64,000 nt of DNA from Nannochloris sp. 'desiccata' (lineage: Eukaryota > Chlorophyta > Trebouxiophyceae > Chlorellales > Chlorellaceae), in NCBI GenBank assembly GCA_019044685.2, contig JAGTXX020000002.1, positions 740,740-804,739 of the forward strand, given 5' to 3'. Shown here in pieces: positions 1 to 12,536 of the stretch. The position numbers and the translations under genes were made by a program. The notes below the pieces were generated by a model. It did no database searches. It saw nothing but the letters and a program-made list of their open reading frames with translations, and was not told where the DNA came from. The stretch's first letter is position 1. The number at the start of each line of letters is the position of its first letter.

Positions 1-73
1 ATCACCATTTTAGATTGGCCTCTTTTCAAATAATATAACCTTTTAGGCAATTAATTAAATTAACATCATTATC

Positions 74-1310
<1,237 letters not shown>

Positions 1311-1791
1311 AAGAAATGCAAGGAATGAAGTAATAGGGCCCGTTTGAAGGGAAGGCGATGAAAAAAAGAAATTAAAAAAATAAGAAAGTGAAGTTTTGTC
1401 TCAGAAGAGCGAAGAAGCCCATATCGTTAAACTCTCATGAATGTTTGTCTTTTGTTTGAACGGATACTACTATGACTGCTTAATAAAATTAATGTGTAAA
1501 AAAATGAATACTACTTTGACTATGGTGCCAGAGGGAAGGCAGCGGCTGCAACAGCAGGCAGCTGGGAGAGGTTGAAAAAGCTGAAGAGAGAAAGAAATAA
1601 AGCATGATATAACATTATTTTGAAAATCTATACGCTTTATTATATATAAATACCGCTCTCGAAACCAAAACTTTCAGTGATCACGCAAACAATTTTCAAA
1701 TAATTCCTAATATCAATCCGGCACTAGATTTGAAATAAAACGTGTCGGAAATGTCGGGTAATCATACAAATATACGCCACGACCTTGCACA
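1311..1791. other. Intergenic: PRMT1 3' region and SERAC1-like 5' region
   Basis: The stretch is AT-rich. It must hold the PRMT1 3' UTR and the promoter of the next gene. A TATATATAAATA tract near 1643-1654 lies about 140 bp before the next start codon and is a possible TATA element. No further gene is seen. Confidence 0.5.
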
Positions 1792-4700
1792 ATGAAACTC
1801 ATTCCTATCCTCCAAGCTGGAGGCCTGAAGAAAGCTTTGGCTCTGGCAGGCATTGGCGTTGCCGGTGTTGCTTACAAAGGGACGCACCAAGAGGATCCTA
1901 ATTCTGAGCATAATGAGTTAGATATTGCCATGAAAGACTCCATACGACTCAATTTTGTTACGGATCAAGCCAACAGAAAGGTAAAGTAGAATAGAGTTTT
2001 CTAGATAACTAGTTTAAATGTTTCCCGCCTCCACGTATTTTTCAAATCTAATTACTCTACAAATATAATTGTCAGCAGGGTAACAGCGCAGATGAAAAAG
2101 AAGACGGCATCATCAATGGAATGCAAGCTACTGTACACAATATAGCACTCATTGTGCGCGCTATCCAATCAGCATGGGCACACTCTCCTTATGGCTCTTC
2201 CTCTCCTTCAGACAAAACCACAAGCAAAGAGGTTCCCTCTATCAACGCCACGAGTACTGATCTATCTTCAAAAATATCAGCTGCATTAGCTAGTGTATTA
2301 TCTGAACTAGCAGTGGAGAGTGATGGCACTGACTCCACCGCGTCTTCTCTACGGAAGCAGCTTTCTACTTCGTGGGTGGTCAGATGCATACTCACCGCCG
2401 CAGCAATGGCACCACCTGATTCAAAAACTTTTGCAGACGCAGCTACTTTTCTAACAGCAGTCCTCCATCACCCAGACTCTGCAGCAGAGTTATTCTCTCA
2501 TTCTGGTATACCAAGCCTCGTATTAGAGATCGCAGCAGCATCCCCACAAGTCTATCAAGCTGCATTGAATGTTTTAAATCAATTACAGCACCCGCTCGCA
2601 CCAACCTGTCGCGCAGACATCACGCATGTCGCTCATATAGCAGGCCAACTACAACAATCTGAACCTTTGAGAGTATTATCACTTCGTTTACTACGTATTT
2701 GGGCGGAAAGGTCTGTCTCTGCATGCGCAAATATGGCTGAAATCCAACTTGGCACCCGCCTTGGTGAGATTGCTGGATCCTGTATACCTTCTCAAGAGAC
2801 CCAAGCACGTGAAGAGACCGTTTTACTTATGTGTGCCTTAGCACGTGATACCCCGGGATCTTCTCTACGTACCTTGCGTATGGAATCATGGCTGTATCCT
2901 TTATTGTGTTTTGCAGCAGATGCGGTGGGTGAAGGGCATCAGTGGTCTCTAGTGGAAGGTTCCCTTTCTGCATTTAGTGCCTGTGTTCGTCGTGGAATTG
3001 AGATTCCTCCACGGTTGTTATCCCGGTCTGTGCTACCTCTTTTACAAAGAATGGCTGATAAATCAAGTTCCTTGCCTTTAGGAAATGAGCTTCTCGCTGT
3101 GAGAGCGCTGGTGGCAAAGACGGTACTGGCACTCGCTGAGGGCAGTGGAGTCGTTTTATCTCAGGAAGAAAGAATGTCCTGGGCTGAGGTGATGCTGCGA
3201 TGGATCACACTAGACATCAATCTTAATACTAAAGATAATAGCAGAACTGAGAAAGTGTGTGTAGATGCATTGGCAGCGCTCGCTCATCCTCAAGGGGTGG
3301 CTGGATTGCAAGTAGCGCACGTGTGGTTGGCTGAAATGATTACATATCTATCAAGAGAGGTGGAGAAGGCACAAGCCCAGGCTGCAAAAGAATTAGAAAT
3401 GAAGAAAAAGATGCTGAAAATTAAAAATAAGAAGAGCAGTGGTGTTGCAGCTGGAGCCCATCAGAGTGATGGTGGTCAAGGTTTGGATAACTCTACTACT
3501 TCTGATTCTTCATTTTACTATGATTGGTATAAACCCTCATATTGGTGGGGTACTACTGCTAATAGTAGTAGTAGTACTGCTGACGGAATTCCTGCTAGTA
3601 CTACCAGTAGTACCAAGGCAAATTTAAAAGATGCAGCGACTGCTGCCTTTGCTGCTCAAGCAGCCGCCTCCCAACGCCAAAAGCAACACCAACTACCACT
3701 CATTGTATCAGAAGAGATTCTTGCAGAGGCTGAAGAGCCTGCAACCGCAGAGCCAATTGTCGTTCAACAAGCAACTGCCGTGCTTGGACCCACTGCTGCT
3801 ACCGAGACAAATCATCATTATAGTTCTTCACTATCTAGCAGTAATGGAACATCTACTAATACCTCTAGTAGTAGATGGACAGCATGGTTGCCAGCATGGA
3901 CAAACACAGTGTGGTCTTCTCTTCCGACACTTGGCACGTATGGCTCTTCTACTAGTGATGCTATTAATAATAGCAGCAGCGGAGATGAAGAATCTGCAAG
4001 TGGAAGCAGTCGTTTACGTTCGGATTCAGAGCTTGCTTTGTATATCAATGCCGCTCCAGTTGGTCCCGCATTCGCTCGTGCAATCGCTCGAGAGCTCGTT
4101 GAGGCATCAGGCCGGGTAGGTCACTATTCGGAGCCACCTGCAGACGCTGAAGAAGCCCTCAGTCCAGCTGCTATGGCTGCATATTCTGCAGTTTCTGCTG
4201 CTGTCGATGTCGAAGTCGCTGATAGGGCATTAGCACAAGCACTGAAAGTGCTTAGTGCGATGGCGCTGGGTGATGAAAAACGTCGGGGGTGGTTGGTTGG
4301 TGCTGGTTTGTTGAAAGTCTTGAGACGAGTAGCAATGGAGAGAGGGAATGATGTTGAGATAGAAGCTATTTATAGTGCAGCAGCGCAAGCTGCAGGAGAG
4401 TCTAATAGTAATGACAGTAGTAAAAGCAAATCTACAGTGGATGCTGCTGCAGCGGCTGCAGTTGCAAATTGGGAACAACAGCAACAACAAGCATCCTCCT
4501 CTTCGAGATCTTCTACGTCCTTACATGACGTTATATACAGTACCCGTTTGGGTCCTTTACGGCAAGCGATTCGTATGGTTGCACTCGTTTCCGTTGATCT
4601 CCCTGGTGCTGCAGCGGTAGCTTGTGACCCCGGTTGGCTACAAGATTTACAAGAATTAACTGGATCTGACGATTGCAAGGTATCTAGTTGTGCTGCAAAG

Positions 4701-5933
4701 GCATTATTAAACATAGAATCTGCAGCTGCAGTACATAAACTCATCGGTGATGATAATGAGAATGCTGTGTCTGATGATATTGAAGCAGATATCAGTGCAC
4801 GGCTGGCATCCGCCCGTGAACAACAACAAAGAGATCAACAACAAGAAGAAGAAGACCTTGCTTCGACTATAAAATCAGCTTCAACAGCTGCAATACATAA
4901 ATTACGTCGTCAATTAAATCCTATTCTAAACTCCCTTGGTAATTCTGGCGATTCTGTTGATGCAGAAAAATCAATCAAATCGAAACAAGAGCTGCGGTTG
5001 GTTCTTCATGACGGTATTCACTTATTTGATCCTTTAGCCCCTCATCACGAAGTATTAGCCCTTGAAGGCACTGCTACAGATAGCCCAGATGCCCCTTTAC
5101 TTGATATTGTATTCGTTCATGGGATTCGCGGCGGTGCTTTTGCCACGTGGCGACGAGAAGGTGTTTTGGAAAGAGGCGCTGCGAGGGATTCTTTAGAAAA
5201 AGCAGCCTGTTGGCCAACGTCATGGCTGGTTCCTGACCTAGGACCACGTGTACGACTGATCAGTGCAGAGTATGCTGCACCTGCGAGCGCTTGGGAAGGT
5301 GAATCGTTACCCTTTCCACACATTGCGGAGCAAATTGCTGCTAAATTGGCTGCTGCTGGGGTCGGGAGACGCCCTGTTGTTTTTATTACGCATTCAATGG
5401 GGGGTCTAGTAGTTAAAGAAATACTCGCTCAGGGTAAAGAGCCCACAGTAGTTACTAGTAGCAGTGGTAGTGGTGCTAGTAATACCGCTACCCTCGATAC
5501 CAATGATATCGTAGTGGGTGGTACAGAGGCTCAAAAACGATTACGTTCAGCAGCAGCAGGTGTCGTTTTTTATTCAGTTCCTCACGCAGGAAGCCGCTTA
5601 GCGGACTGGGGTTGGACATTACGCTACGTTGGTGTGTCTCCTGCGAAAGCAGTAGCTCATTTAACTACAGGACCACATGTCGATGCATTGAATAACGCTG
5701 TACGAGGCTTAGCACGTGCTGGGCTGCCTATTTTATCTTTCTCAGAGGGGTTACCTACGCAGCTCGCTTATGTGAAAACGCATATAGTACCGCACGAAAG
5801 TGCCTACCCTGGTTACGGAGAGTTTGTTGTACTACATGAACATGATCATATCAGTGTGTGCAAGCCCAGGGATAAAGAAGATCCCAGTTATGCTGTTTTG
5901 ATCAAATTTTTGAAAACTGTTGCAGAAAAGTAA
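1792..5933 (+). CDS. SERAC1-like alpha/beta-hydrolase with long armadillo-type N-terminal region
   Basis: Exons 1792-1980 and 2079-5933 join in phase 0 (GTAAAG...GTCAGCAG) to give 1347 residues. Residues 13-30 (LKKALALAGIGVAGVAYKG region) form a hydrophobic segment compatible with a membrane anchor or organelle signal. Residues up to about 440 are alpha-helical repeat-like. A Ser/Ala/Gln-rich low-complexity middle follows. The C-terminal 300 residues match the SERAC1 hydrolase: FVHGIRGG (His1077), HSMGG with nucleophile Ser1169, and a terminal EHDHISVCKP with His1320 as likely catalytic base. SERAC1 acts in phosphatidylglycerol remodelling at mitochondrial/ER contacts in animals; whether the algal protein does the same is inference. 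It is about twice the length of animal SERAC1 because of the low-complexity insertions. Confidence 0.82.
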
Positions 5934-6153
5934 AAGCTAAAATATTATTCGTGTTTTCTTCTCTGATTTTTTTGTTAGATTAATCGCAGTTTTGATTTTG
6001 TTTTGGAGTTTTTGTATTCTAATATAACTATTTCCTAACTTAATGCAAGGTTATTTTCTCGATGCCCGTTGTAAAAAGGCAATTTGCCGGCAGCAGGTGT
6101 CGACATCTTCCGTCTTTTCCGCCGCCGTCACTGCCCACCTTGTCTTTTGCACC

Positions 6154-6363
6154 ATGGCAGGACAGTAAGTACTCTAAACTCTTTCCAGCAGCGACTAATA
6201 CGGCAAGATACCTAGCTAGAAAATTTGTATGAATTGAATATCCTCGCTTTCAGAGGTAGATTTAGGCCCACCATGTCAATTTCAAATTGTAGGGCTCGCA
6301 GCAATCGAATGGCAGCGAAAGCGAGCAGAACAATGATTCAGCAATCCGATCCGCTATTGAAGT
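6154..6363 (+). CDS. Small spliced ORF, 40 residues, unknown
   Basis: ATGGCAGGACA at 6154-6164 is followed by a perfect GTAAGT donor, and a CTTTCAG acceptor at 6247-6253 restores the frame, which then runs to TAG at 6361-6363. The predicted product is 40 residues, strongly basic (many Arg and Lys) with no hydrophobic segment. I do not recognise the family. The good ATG context (CACCATGG) and the matching splice phases support a real gene; the short length and lack of homology leave it open that this is a non-coding spliced transcript or a leader. It sits between two same-strand genes with room for its own promoter. Confidence 0.42.
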
Positions 6364-6774
6364 AGACAAATGCTCTTAGTTGAAGCTTATGTATGTAATT
6401 TAATACCATCTTCATTTAAATATATATACGGTAAGCACATTGAGCTTGTCTAGTCTCAAGTACCGCGCATTGCCCTTGAAAAGATTTGAGAAATTGCACT
6501 GATTAGTATTTATTCTCCAAGTGGCGCATTTGCCTTCTAGACGCGGCACATTGTCATCATCAAGCTATACGAAAGGGACTCACCAAAGAAAATTTATTTG
6601 ATTTACAGGTTTTGAAGACAAAACAACAGGCGTTAAATTTAATTATCGCTAGTTTTTAGGCCGCTGTAGACAGTTCTAGGCCTTTTAGAGTTGCTGAGCA
6701 AAGTAACTCTCATCTCGAAGTAACATCCTTGCCGGGACACTTGCAGCGTTAGCGTTGAACATATATCCAAGTCC
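6364..6774. other. Intergenic upstream of phytoene synthase
   Basis: About 410 bp with no open frame worth calling. It holds an AT-rich TATATATA run near 6420-6427 and presumably the phytoene synthase promoter. No repeat or RNA gene was recognised. Confidence 0.4.
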
Positions 6775-8230
6775 ATGGTGCTGCCAGTGCAGCATGCTGC
6801 CCCAATGGGCTTGGGCGCAGCTCCTCAGCTCCCCGCACAATTCCATGGAAGACCTAGCAACATCCGTAGCAGAGTAAGTCCATCAGAAGGTCTTGATCCT
6901 AGCACATTATCCAAGAATTGGTTGCCTTTGCCATTTTTTCCCTCGATCGCCAACACCCACCCAAGTATTGTTGTTGAAATTTATTTGTTCATTTCTTTTG
7001 CAGGTGTGCTCCCCTGTAGTCAGCGCAGCCACATTCAATAGCAATAGCAACAGCGGCACCAGTACAAGCACTTCCCCTTCTTCTACCACTGCCAATTCTG
7101 CAGCCACAGCAACTGCTGCAACTACTTCTACCCTGGTCACCCCCACTGGTGCCCCCCTCTCATCTTCCTCTTCTTCTTCCTCTTCAAGTCTTATCCTCCC
7201 TCGCAAGCCTGTCACAGGCCACGCCACTGAAGAGTCCGCTATGTGGAAACAAATCAAACTCCAAGAAGCTTACCCTAAGGGCCGCAGTATCCCTCACCGC
7301 TGGAATGGCAAATTATTGGAAGACGCATATGCTCGGTGTGGAGAGGTCACTTCAGAGTATGCTAAAACTTTCTATTTAGGAACTCAATTAATGACTCCTG
7401 AGAAAGCACGTGCTATCTGGGCGATCTACGTCTGGTGCCGTCGTACTGATGAACTCGTAGATGGTCCTAATGCATCCCGTATCACTCCTGCTGCTTTGGA
7501 TAGATGGGAAGAGCGGCTTGAAGCGGCCTTTGAGGGGCGTCCTTATGACTCTCTTGATGCTGCTTTGACAGATACAGTAGCCCGCTTCCCTGTTGATATT
7601 CAACCATTCCGTGATATGATTGGTGGTATGCGTATGGATTTATATAAAAACAGATACGAAACGTACGAAGAACTTTATGATTATTGCTATAGAGTTGCTG
7701 GCACTGTGGCGTTGATGTCGACTCCCATCATGGGTGTCGATCCCAGTTATAAGGGGCCACTGGAGCCTGTATACCGTGCAGCATTGGCTCTTGGTACAGC
7801 CAATCAGTTGACAAATATCTTACGCGATGTAGGTGAAGATGCAACTACTAGATCACGTGTGTACTTGCCACTGGATGAGTTGCACGCATATGGCATAGAA
7901 GAGGAAGAGGTGCTCAGAGGCATGTTTGCGCCAACAACTGGTCGTATTGATGACAGATGGAAAAATTTCATGAAGTTCCAGATAGAACGTGCTCGTGAGA
8001 TCTTTACTGAGGCTGAAGATGGAGTTAATTTGCTTGATCCGAGTGCTCGTTGGCCTGTCTGGAGTGCTTTGATTCTGTATCGTCAAATTTTAGATGGCAT
8101 TGAAGCAAATGATTATAACAATTTTACAAAGAGAGCGTATGTGCCTCGATGGAGGAAAATGACAAGTTTACCTGCTGCGTTTATGATGGCGTCAGTGCCC
8201 ATTACAAAAGGAGGAGAAATGAAAAAATAA
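6775..8230 (+). CDS. PSY: Phytoene synthase, plastid precursor
   Basis: Exons 6775-6873 and 7004-8230 join in phase 0 (GTAAGT...TTTGCAG), giving 441 residues. PSY condenses two geranylgeranyl diphosphates into phytoene, the first committed step of carotenoid synthesis, in the plastid. The first roughly 110 residues are Ser/Thr/Ala-rich with a poly-Ser tract, as expected for a transit peptide. The two aspartate-rich substrate-binding motifs are DELVD (182-186) and the D-V-G-E-D block (308-312), and YAKTFYLG and RVYLPLDEL are also conserved. Nothing is missing from the catalytic core. An overlapping frame that starts inside the intron (6893) is an artefact of the intron being open. Confidence 0.95.
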
Positions 8231-8976
8231 AAATAAAATAAAATTTTATCTTTTGTTTTATACAATCGTCTTGTTAGCACATACATCCTCCTCTCTATGA
8301 TAAATATAATGACAAACAACAAAACAAAATAGGTTCTTTTTGTTAGCTCTCAAATGTTTGAGTGTGTCTGTACCAGATTCTTCTTCTTCCTTCCTTTTTT
8401 CATTCTTAACTTTTATTATAATATACTCCCTCTCTCGGACGGTTTTGTGCTTCCTTCTCTATTTGAGTTGCAGTAGATATTATTATTATTGTTACTATTT
8501 TAATTGGCACTGCTTCTTGATGGAGAAGGGTACAGCTTTTGAGGTGCTTTGCATTTAATTTTGCATTCATTTGGATTCTTATATTCGCTTTGAAAGAACG
8601 GCGTGTGGTTTAGGTTGGGTTAAGAAGTTGAGGCGGGTGGCACCCAGGGTAGCACCACTCTTCCTTTTAATTTCTTCACCTGTGCCCCTGCCGTTTTCTT
8701 TCCTCCCTGTAAATTAGTAGTCTTAAAACTTAATACATCATTACTTCTAGAAATCTATCTACCATAGCTACAATTAAATAACACAAACGATTCGAAAATT
8801 TGGAGACAGGTTCACCTAAAGACCCTGGCAACCTTCATGCAGCAACCTGAGGCGCAGAATTCGGGCCATCGGGCAGCAACTCCCATCGGATATAATCCAG
8901 GCTCCTAACCATCATCGACCTCCTTTTTCCTCCAGTTCGTTACTGATTTAAGACCAGTACCGGCGGAACAGTTGCA
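8231..8976. other. Intergenic: PSY 3' region and aldolase promoter
   Basis: The left half is AT-rich PSY 3' flank. The right half (8800-8976) is CT-rich and should contain the promoter and leader of the strongly expressed aldolase. I see no third gene; the short frames here lack codon bias. Confidence 0.45.
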
Positions 8977-10310
8977 ATGGCTATGACCATGTTCTCCAAG
9001 GCAGCCACTGCCTCATTCACCACTGCCAGCACCACCAAGGCCCAGCGCCGCGGTGCCGTCGCTGTGCGTGCTGGTGCTTTTGATGCCGAGCTCATTGCCA
9101 CCGCGGTAAGTGTTGCATAAATGCGCGGTTGCTGGTTGGAGATCCTTGAATGTTGGTGCATCTTATCCGCCACCTACTTGTTCAAATTCTGCCATACCTA
9201 GCATACCCATCTGTTCCATTATAGCTTTCAAAATAGCTATGTTCCAATGTGACTAAATGTGCTTTGCTTCATGTCCTCCACTAAGTGCAGAAGAAGATTG
9301 CCTCCCCTGGCAAGGGTATTCTCGCCATGGACGAGTCCAACGCCACCTGCGGCAAGCGTCTCGAATCCATTGGCCTCGAGAACACCGTCGAGAACCGTCA
9401 GACTTACCGTGAGTTGCTCGTGACCACCCCCGGTCTCGGCCAGTACATCTCCGGTGCCATTCTCTTCGAGGAGACTCTCTTCCAGAACATCCGCTCTGGA
9501 AAGTCCATGGTTGCCTGCTTGAACGAGCAGGGACTTGTTCCCGGTATCAAGGTCGACAAGGGTCTCCACCCTCTCGCCAACTCCAACGGCGAGTCTTGGT
9601 GCGCTGGCCTTGACGGTCTTGCCCAGCGTTGCGACGAGTACTACAAGCAGGGTGCCCGTTTCGCCAAGTGGCGCTCTGTCGTCTCTATCCCCGCTGGTCC
9701 CTCCTCCGCCGCTGTCACTGACTGCGCCTACGGCCTTGCCCGTTACGCCGCCATTGCCCAGAACTCTGGTCTTGTCCCCATTGTCGAGCCCGAGATTCTC
9801 CTTGATGGTGACCACGACATTGACCGCACTCTTGAGATCGCTGAGCGCACTTGGGCCGAGACCTTCAAGTACCTCGCTGATAACAACGTTCTCTTCGAGG
9901 GTATCCTCCTTAAACCTTCCATGGTCACCCCCGGTGCTGAGTGCAAGCGCCGTGCTGGTGCCGAGGAGGTTGCTGACTACACCTTGAAGATGCTCCGCCG
10001 CCGCGTTCCCCCCGCAGTCCCCGGTATCATGTTCTTGTCCGGTGGTCAGTCCGAACTCGAGGCTACTATGAACTTGAACGCCATGAACCAGTCCCCCAAC
10101 CCCTGGCACGTATCCTTCTCCTACGCCCGTGCTCTCCAAAACACTGTTTTGAAGACCTGGAAGGGTGAGGAGGGTAACTTCAAGGCTGCCCAGGAGGCTC
10201 TCATTGGCCGCGCCAAGGCTAACTCCGATGCTCAGCTCGGAAAGTACTCTGGTGCCGGTGAGTCTGCTGAGGCTGGCAAGGGTATGTACGAGAAGGGTTA
10301 TGTTTACTAA
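8977..10310 (+). CDS. FBA: Fructose-bisphosphate aldolase class I, plastid precursor
   Basis: Exons 8977-9105 and 9291-10310 join in phase 0 (GTAAGT...AGTGCAG) to give 382 residues. The first 35 or so residues (AMTMFSKAATASF onwards, Ser/Thr/Arg-rich) look like a chloroplast transit peptide. The core carries GILAMDESNATCGKRL, the Schiff-base lysine in EGILLKPSMV (Lys251), GIMFLSGGQSE, and the C-terminal tyrosine needed by class I enzymes. The role is cleavage and formation of fructose-1,6-bisphosphate in the Calvin cycle. Codon use is strikingly C-ending (CTC, ATC, GTC, CGT/CGC) compared with AT-rich neighbours, the usual sign of very high expression; this bias also creates a 300-codon open frame on the opposite strand that is not a gene. 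Confidence 0.96.
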
Positions 10311-10914
10311 GCAATATAATTCTAGATATGAAAAATGCGATGCTTTTGTCTATTGTTATCGCTTGTGTTTAGTATTATTTGCTGAGAAGATGTTTATATA
10401 TCGACATTGCCTGCCCTTAAAACTTGCTTTTTGCTTGATGGATTAATTTTTAATTTTTAAAGAGTTCATGTAATTCATTTTTAATACCAGTTATCTTGTT
10501 GTCGAGAAGAGAGAAAAAGAGAGATCTTACACTGTTTTAATGTTCTTGTGAATATTACAAAGAGAGTCTGTTCAAAATATATTTATTCCACATGAAAGTT
10601 AATTGTGAAGGAAGGGAAAGAGGGCTTGAAAACAAATACCCATTGTCCCTACCTACCCTGCTGCCTTATGTTGAAGTTAAGGCAGACAGGCAAAGCTATA
10701 GTAGCTATAGTTGCGTAGTAGGGTTGAGAATAATGAAAAGAGAATTATGAACTAAAGGAAAGGGAATGAAGCAGTCCAACAGATATATATAAGTGAATAC
10801 TAAACAACACTTTTTGAAAGGTTTTTGAAACTGGGTAGGTAGGTCATGTCGCGGAAGAAGAGGTTGTGGTCAAAAGGAGAATATATGTGATGTTCATTTT
10901 CAAAGGGCATTCGG
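10311..10914. other. Convergent intergenic region between aldolase and protease
   Basis: This holds the 3' ends of two converging genes. It is AT-rich with no conserved open frame, repeat or RNA gene that I can recognise. Confidence 0.4.
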
Positions 10915-12233
10915 TTAATAAAACCTTCCAGACTGACATTTCACTGATCTCCGAGCCTGATATGTGCCTTTATGTTTGAAAGCACATGTCTTACTAACTT
11001 TAGACCACGTCCACGCAGCACACCCCTTTGACGCTCTGCACACGTCACAGCACCGACCCATAGACTCTGTTGTAGTACGCTTATACGTTCCTCCTTCGTA
11101 GCACACATTAAATTGAGGCTTATTAAACTTCCATGGCTTCTTTTTTCCTCGTAAATTATATACACTCATACTATCTTGCACCCACGTACTCCAAAACGCC
11201 GCCGAAGTATAAACACCAAAATTAACTCCCTTTCCACAGTCTGATCCAGGTGGTCCATAGGAAGTAATACCTGCTTGATACGTACCAGAAAGTAAAGGAC
11301 CGCCAGAGTCACCTTCACAAGTATCAGCTCCACTGGAATTAAGGCCAGCGCAGAAGTGGTCTTCAGGCAAGCCACCCATTCGGTGTTTTGAAAGTAATCC
11401 CTTACACGTTTCTGCAGCTACACCACGTAATTCCACTTGTTTTAAAGTGTATGAGATGTAGCCTTCTTCAGTTTTACCCCACCCAAGAGCTTTGTACCTT
11501 GAAGCTTGCTTTTGTTTGGTGACCAATTTTGAGGCGCGACCAGAAAGAGGAGAGTCGAGCAAAATCAAAGCAACATCACCGTAAAATCCTCGAGTAGGCT
11601 GGAATGTGTTGGGAATAATCATACCTTTAGGCCAGCGAGATTGTCCTTTGGAACGATCGACGTTGCCAATGCGAAGGGTCATATCGCTGAGAGGGTAAAA
11701 GTCGTTCTTCTCTTTGTTGTATACACAATGTGCTGCTGTGATAACCACACGGGGAGCAATCCGAGCACCACCACAAGCATGGACGCCATAAATAGCGATC
11801 GAAGCTGCGTAGGGGTATTGACCCTCATCTGCTGGACGGCCACCAGCAATACGCGGCACCATATTAGAGATGACGTCAATTGTCTGGTTGGCCCTTCTTA
11901 TCTCGGCCTCAGCGTCGGACATGAACACTGCCAAGAAGCCATCTTCTTGTACTTCAGGTACCGTTAAAGGGGCTGCTACTGGCTCTTCTTCGATTTGCAA
12001 AAGCGTGTTACCGATATTTTGCATCTCGGTTATTGTGGCATGATCTAGGCTAGGCGCGGGCACTTGGCATCTTGCACCTGCGCAAAAGAAATTGCAGCAT
12101 AGTATTTAAAATATATAGATCACATGATATGGATAGCTAACAAGAGAACTCGCTAAGTTGTTTAAGGGCAATGAGAGGGATGCAACCTACCTGCGAAGAT
12201 CGCCACTATGAACATGACCCCAAGACCCCTCAT
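10915..12233 (-). CDS. Secreted trypsin-like serine protease with C-terminal PAN/apple domain
   Basis: Read on the minus strand, exon 1 is 12233-12191 (a signal peptide, MRGLGVMFIVAIFAG) and exon 2 is 12077-10915, joined in phase 1 by GTAGGT...GCGCAG; the product is 401 residues. After a propeptide of about 70 residues the S1 domain begins at IAGGRPADEGQYPYAASI. The catalytic triad is visible: His131 in TAAHC, Asp182 in GDVALILL, Ser272 in GDSGGP. Asp266, six residues before the serine, predicts trypsin-type Arg/Lys specificity. Residues 337-401 contain a Cys-rich block with CCDVC and GCAAWTW, a PAN/apple fold thought to bind protein or carbohydrate. Expected location is the secretory route or outside the cell. 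Substrate unknown. Confidence 0.9.
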
Positions 12234-12536
12234 GGTCTAATTATCGCGATTTTAGATTTATCGAAAATTATTCAGGTGCGTTTTATTGAAAAATAAAGCC
12301 TCTAATTAAAATAAGGTGGATTGAAATCTAACAAAAATCTAAACTGACTTGGCTCAAAGCTTTAGAATATTTAGATGCAAGGCCTCATATTTACTCAAAG
12401 TGCCCATACAAAATAATTAATGCTCTTTAATGTCGCTGATCAGCCTGTAAACAACTACTTCTCTCTCTCCAGTTTAGGGTTCAGAAATTTCTTCGCCGAG
12501 GAAAGGATGAACTCTGTGTTGAACCGCCTCAAACTT
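12234..12536. other. Intergenic between protease start and acyltransferase end
   Basis: About 300 bp of AT-rich sequence. It must carry the protease promoter and the acyltransferase 3' UTR. A lone TTTAGGG at 12473-12479 is not part of a repeat array. Confidence 0.35.

Noticed and set aside
3631..4119. Second-frame ORF inside the SERAC1-like gene
   Set aside because: Leu/Gln-rich translation of a Ser/Ala-repeat region in another frame; no family and no own start context.
9237..10139. 300-codon open frame antisense to the aldolase
   Set aside because: It is a by-product of the strong C-ending codon bias of the aldolase; it has no domain, and a real conserved gene occupies the other strand.
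12473..12479. Interstitial TTTAGGG
   Set aside because: A single copy; expected by chance.
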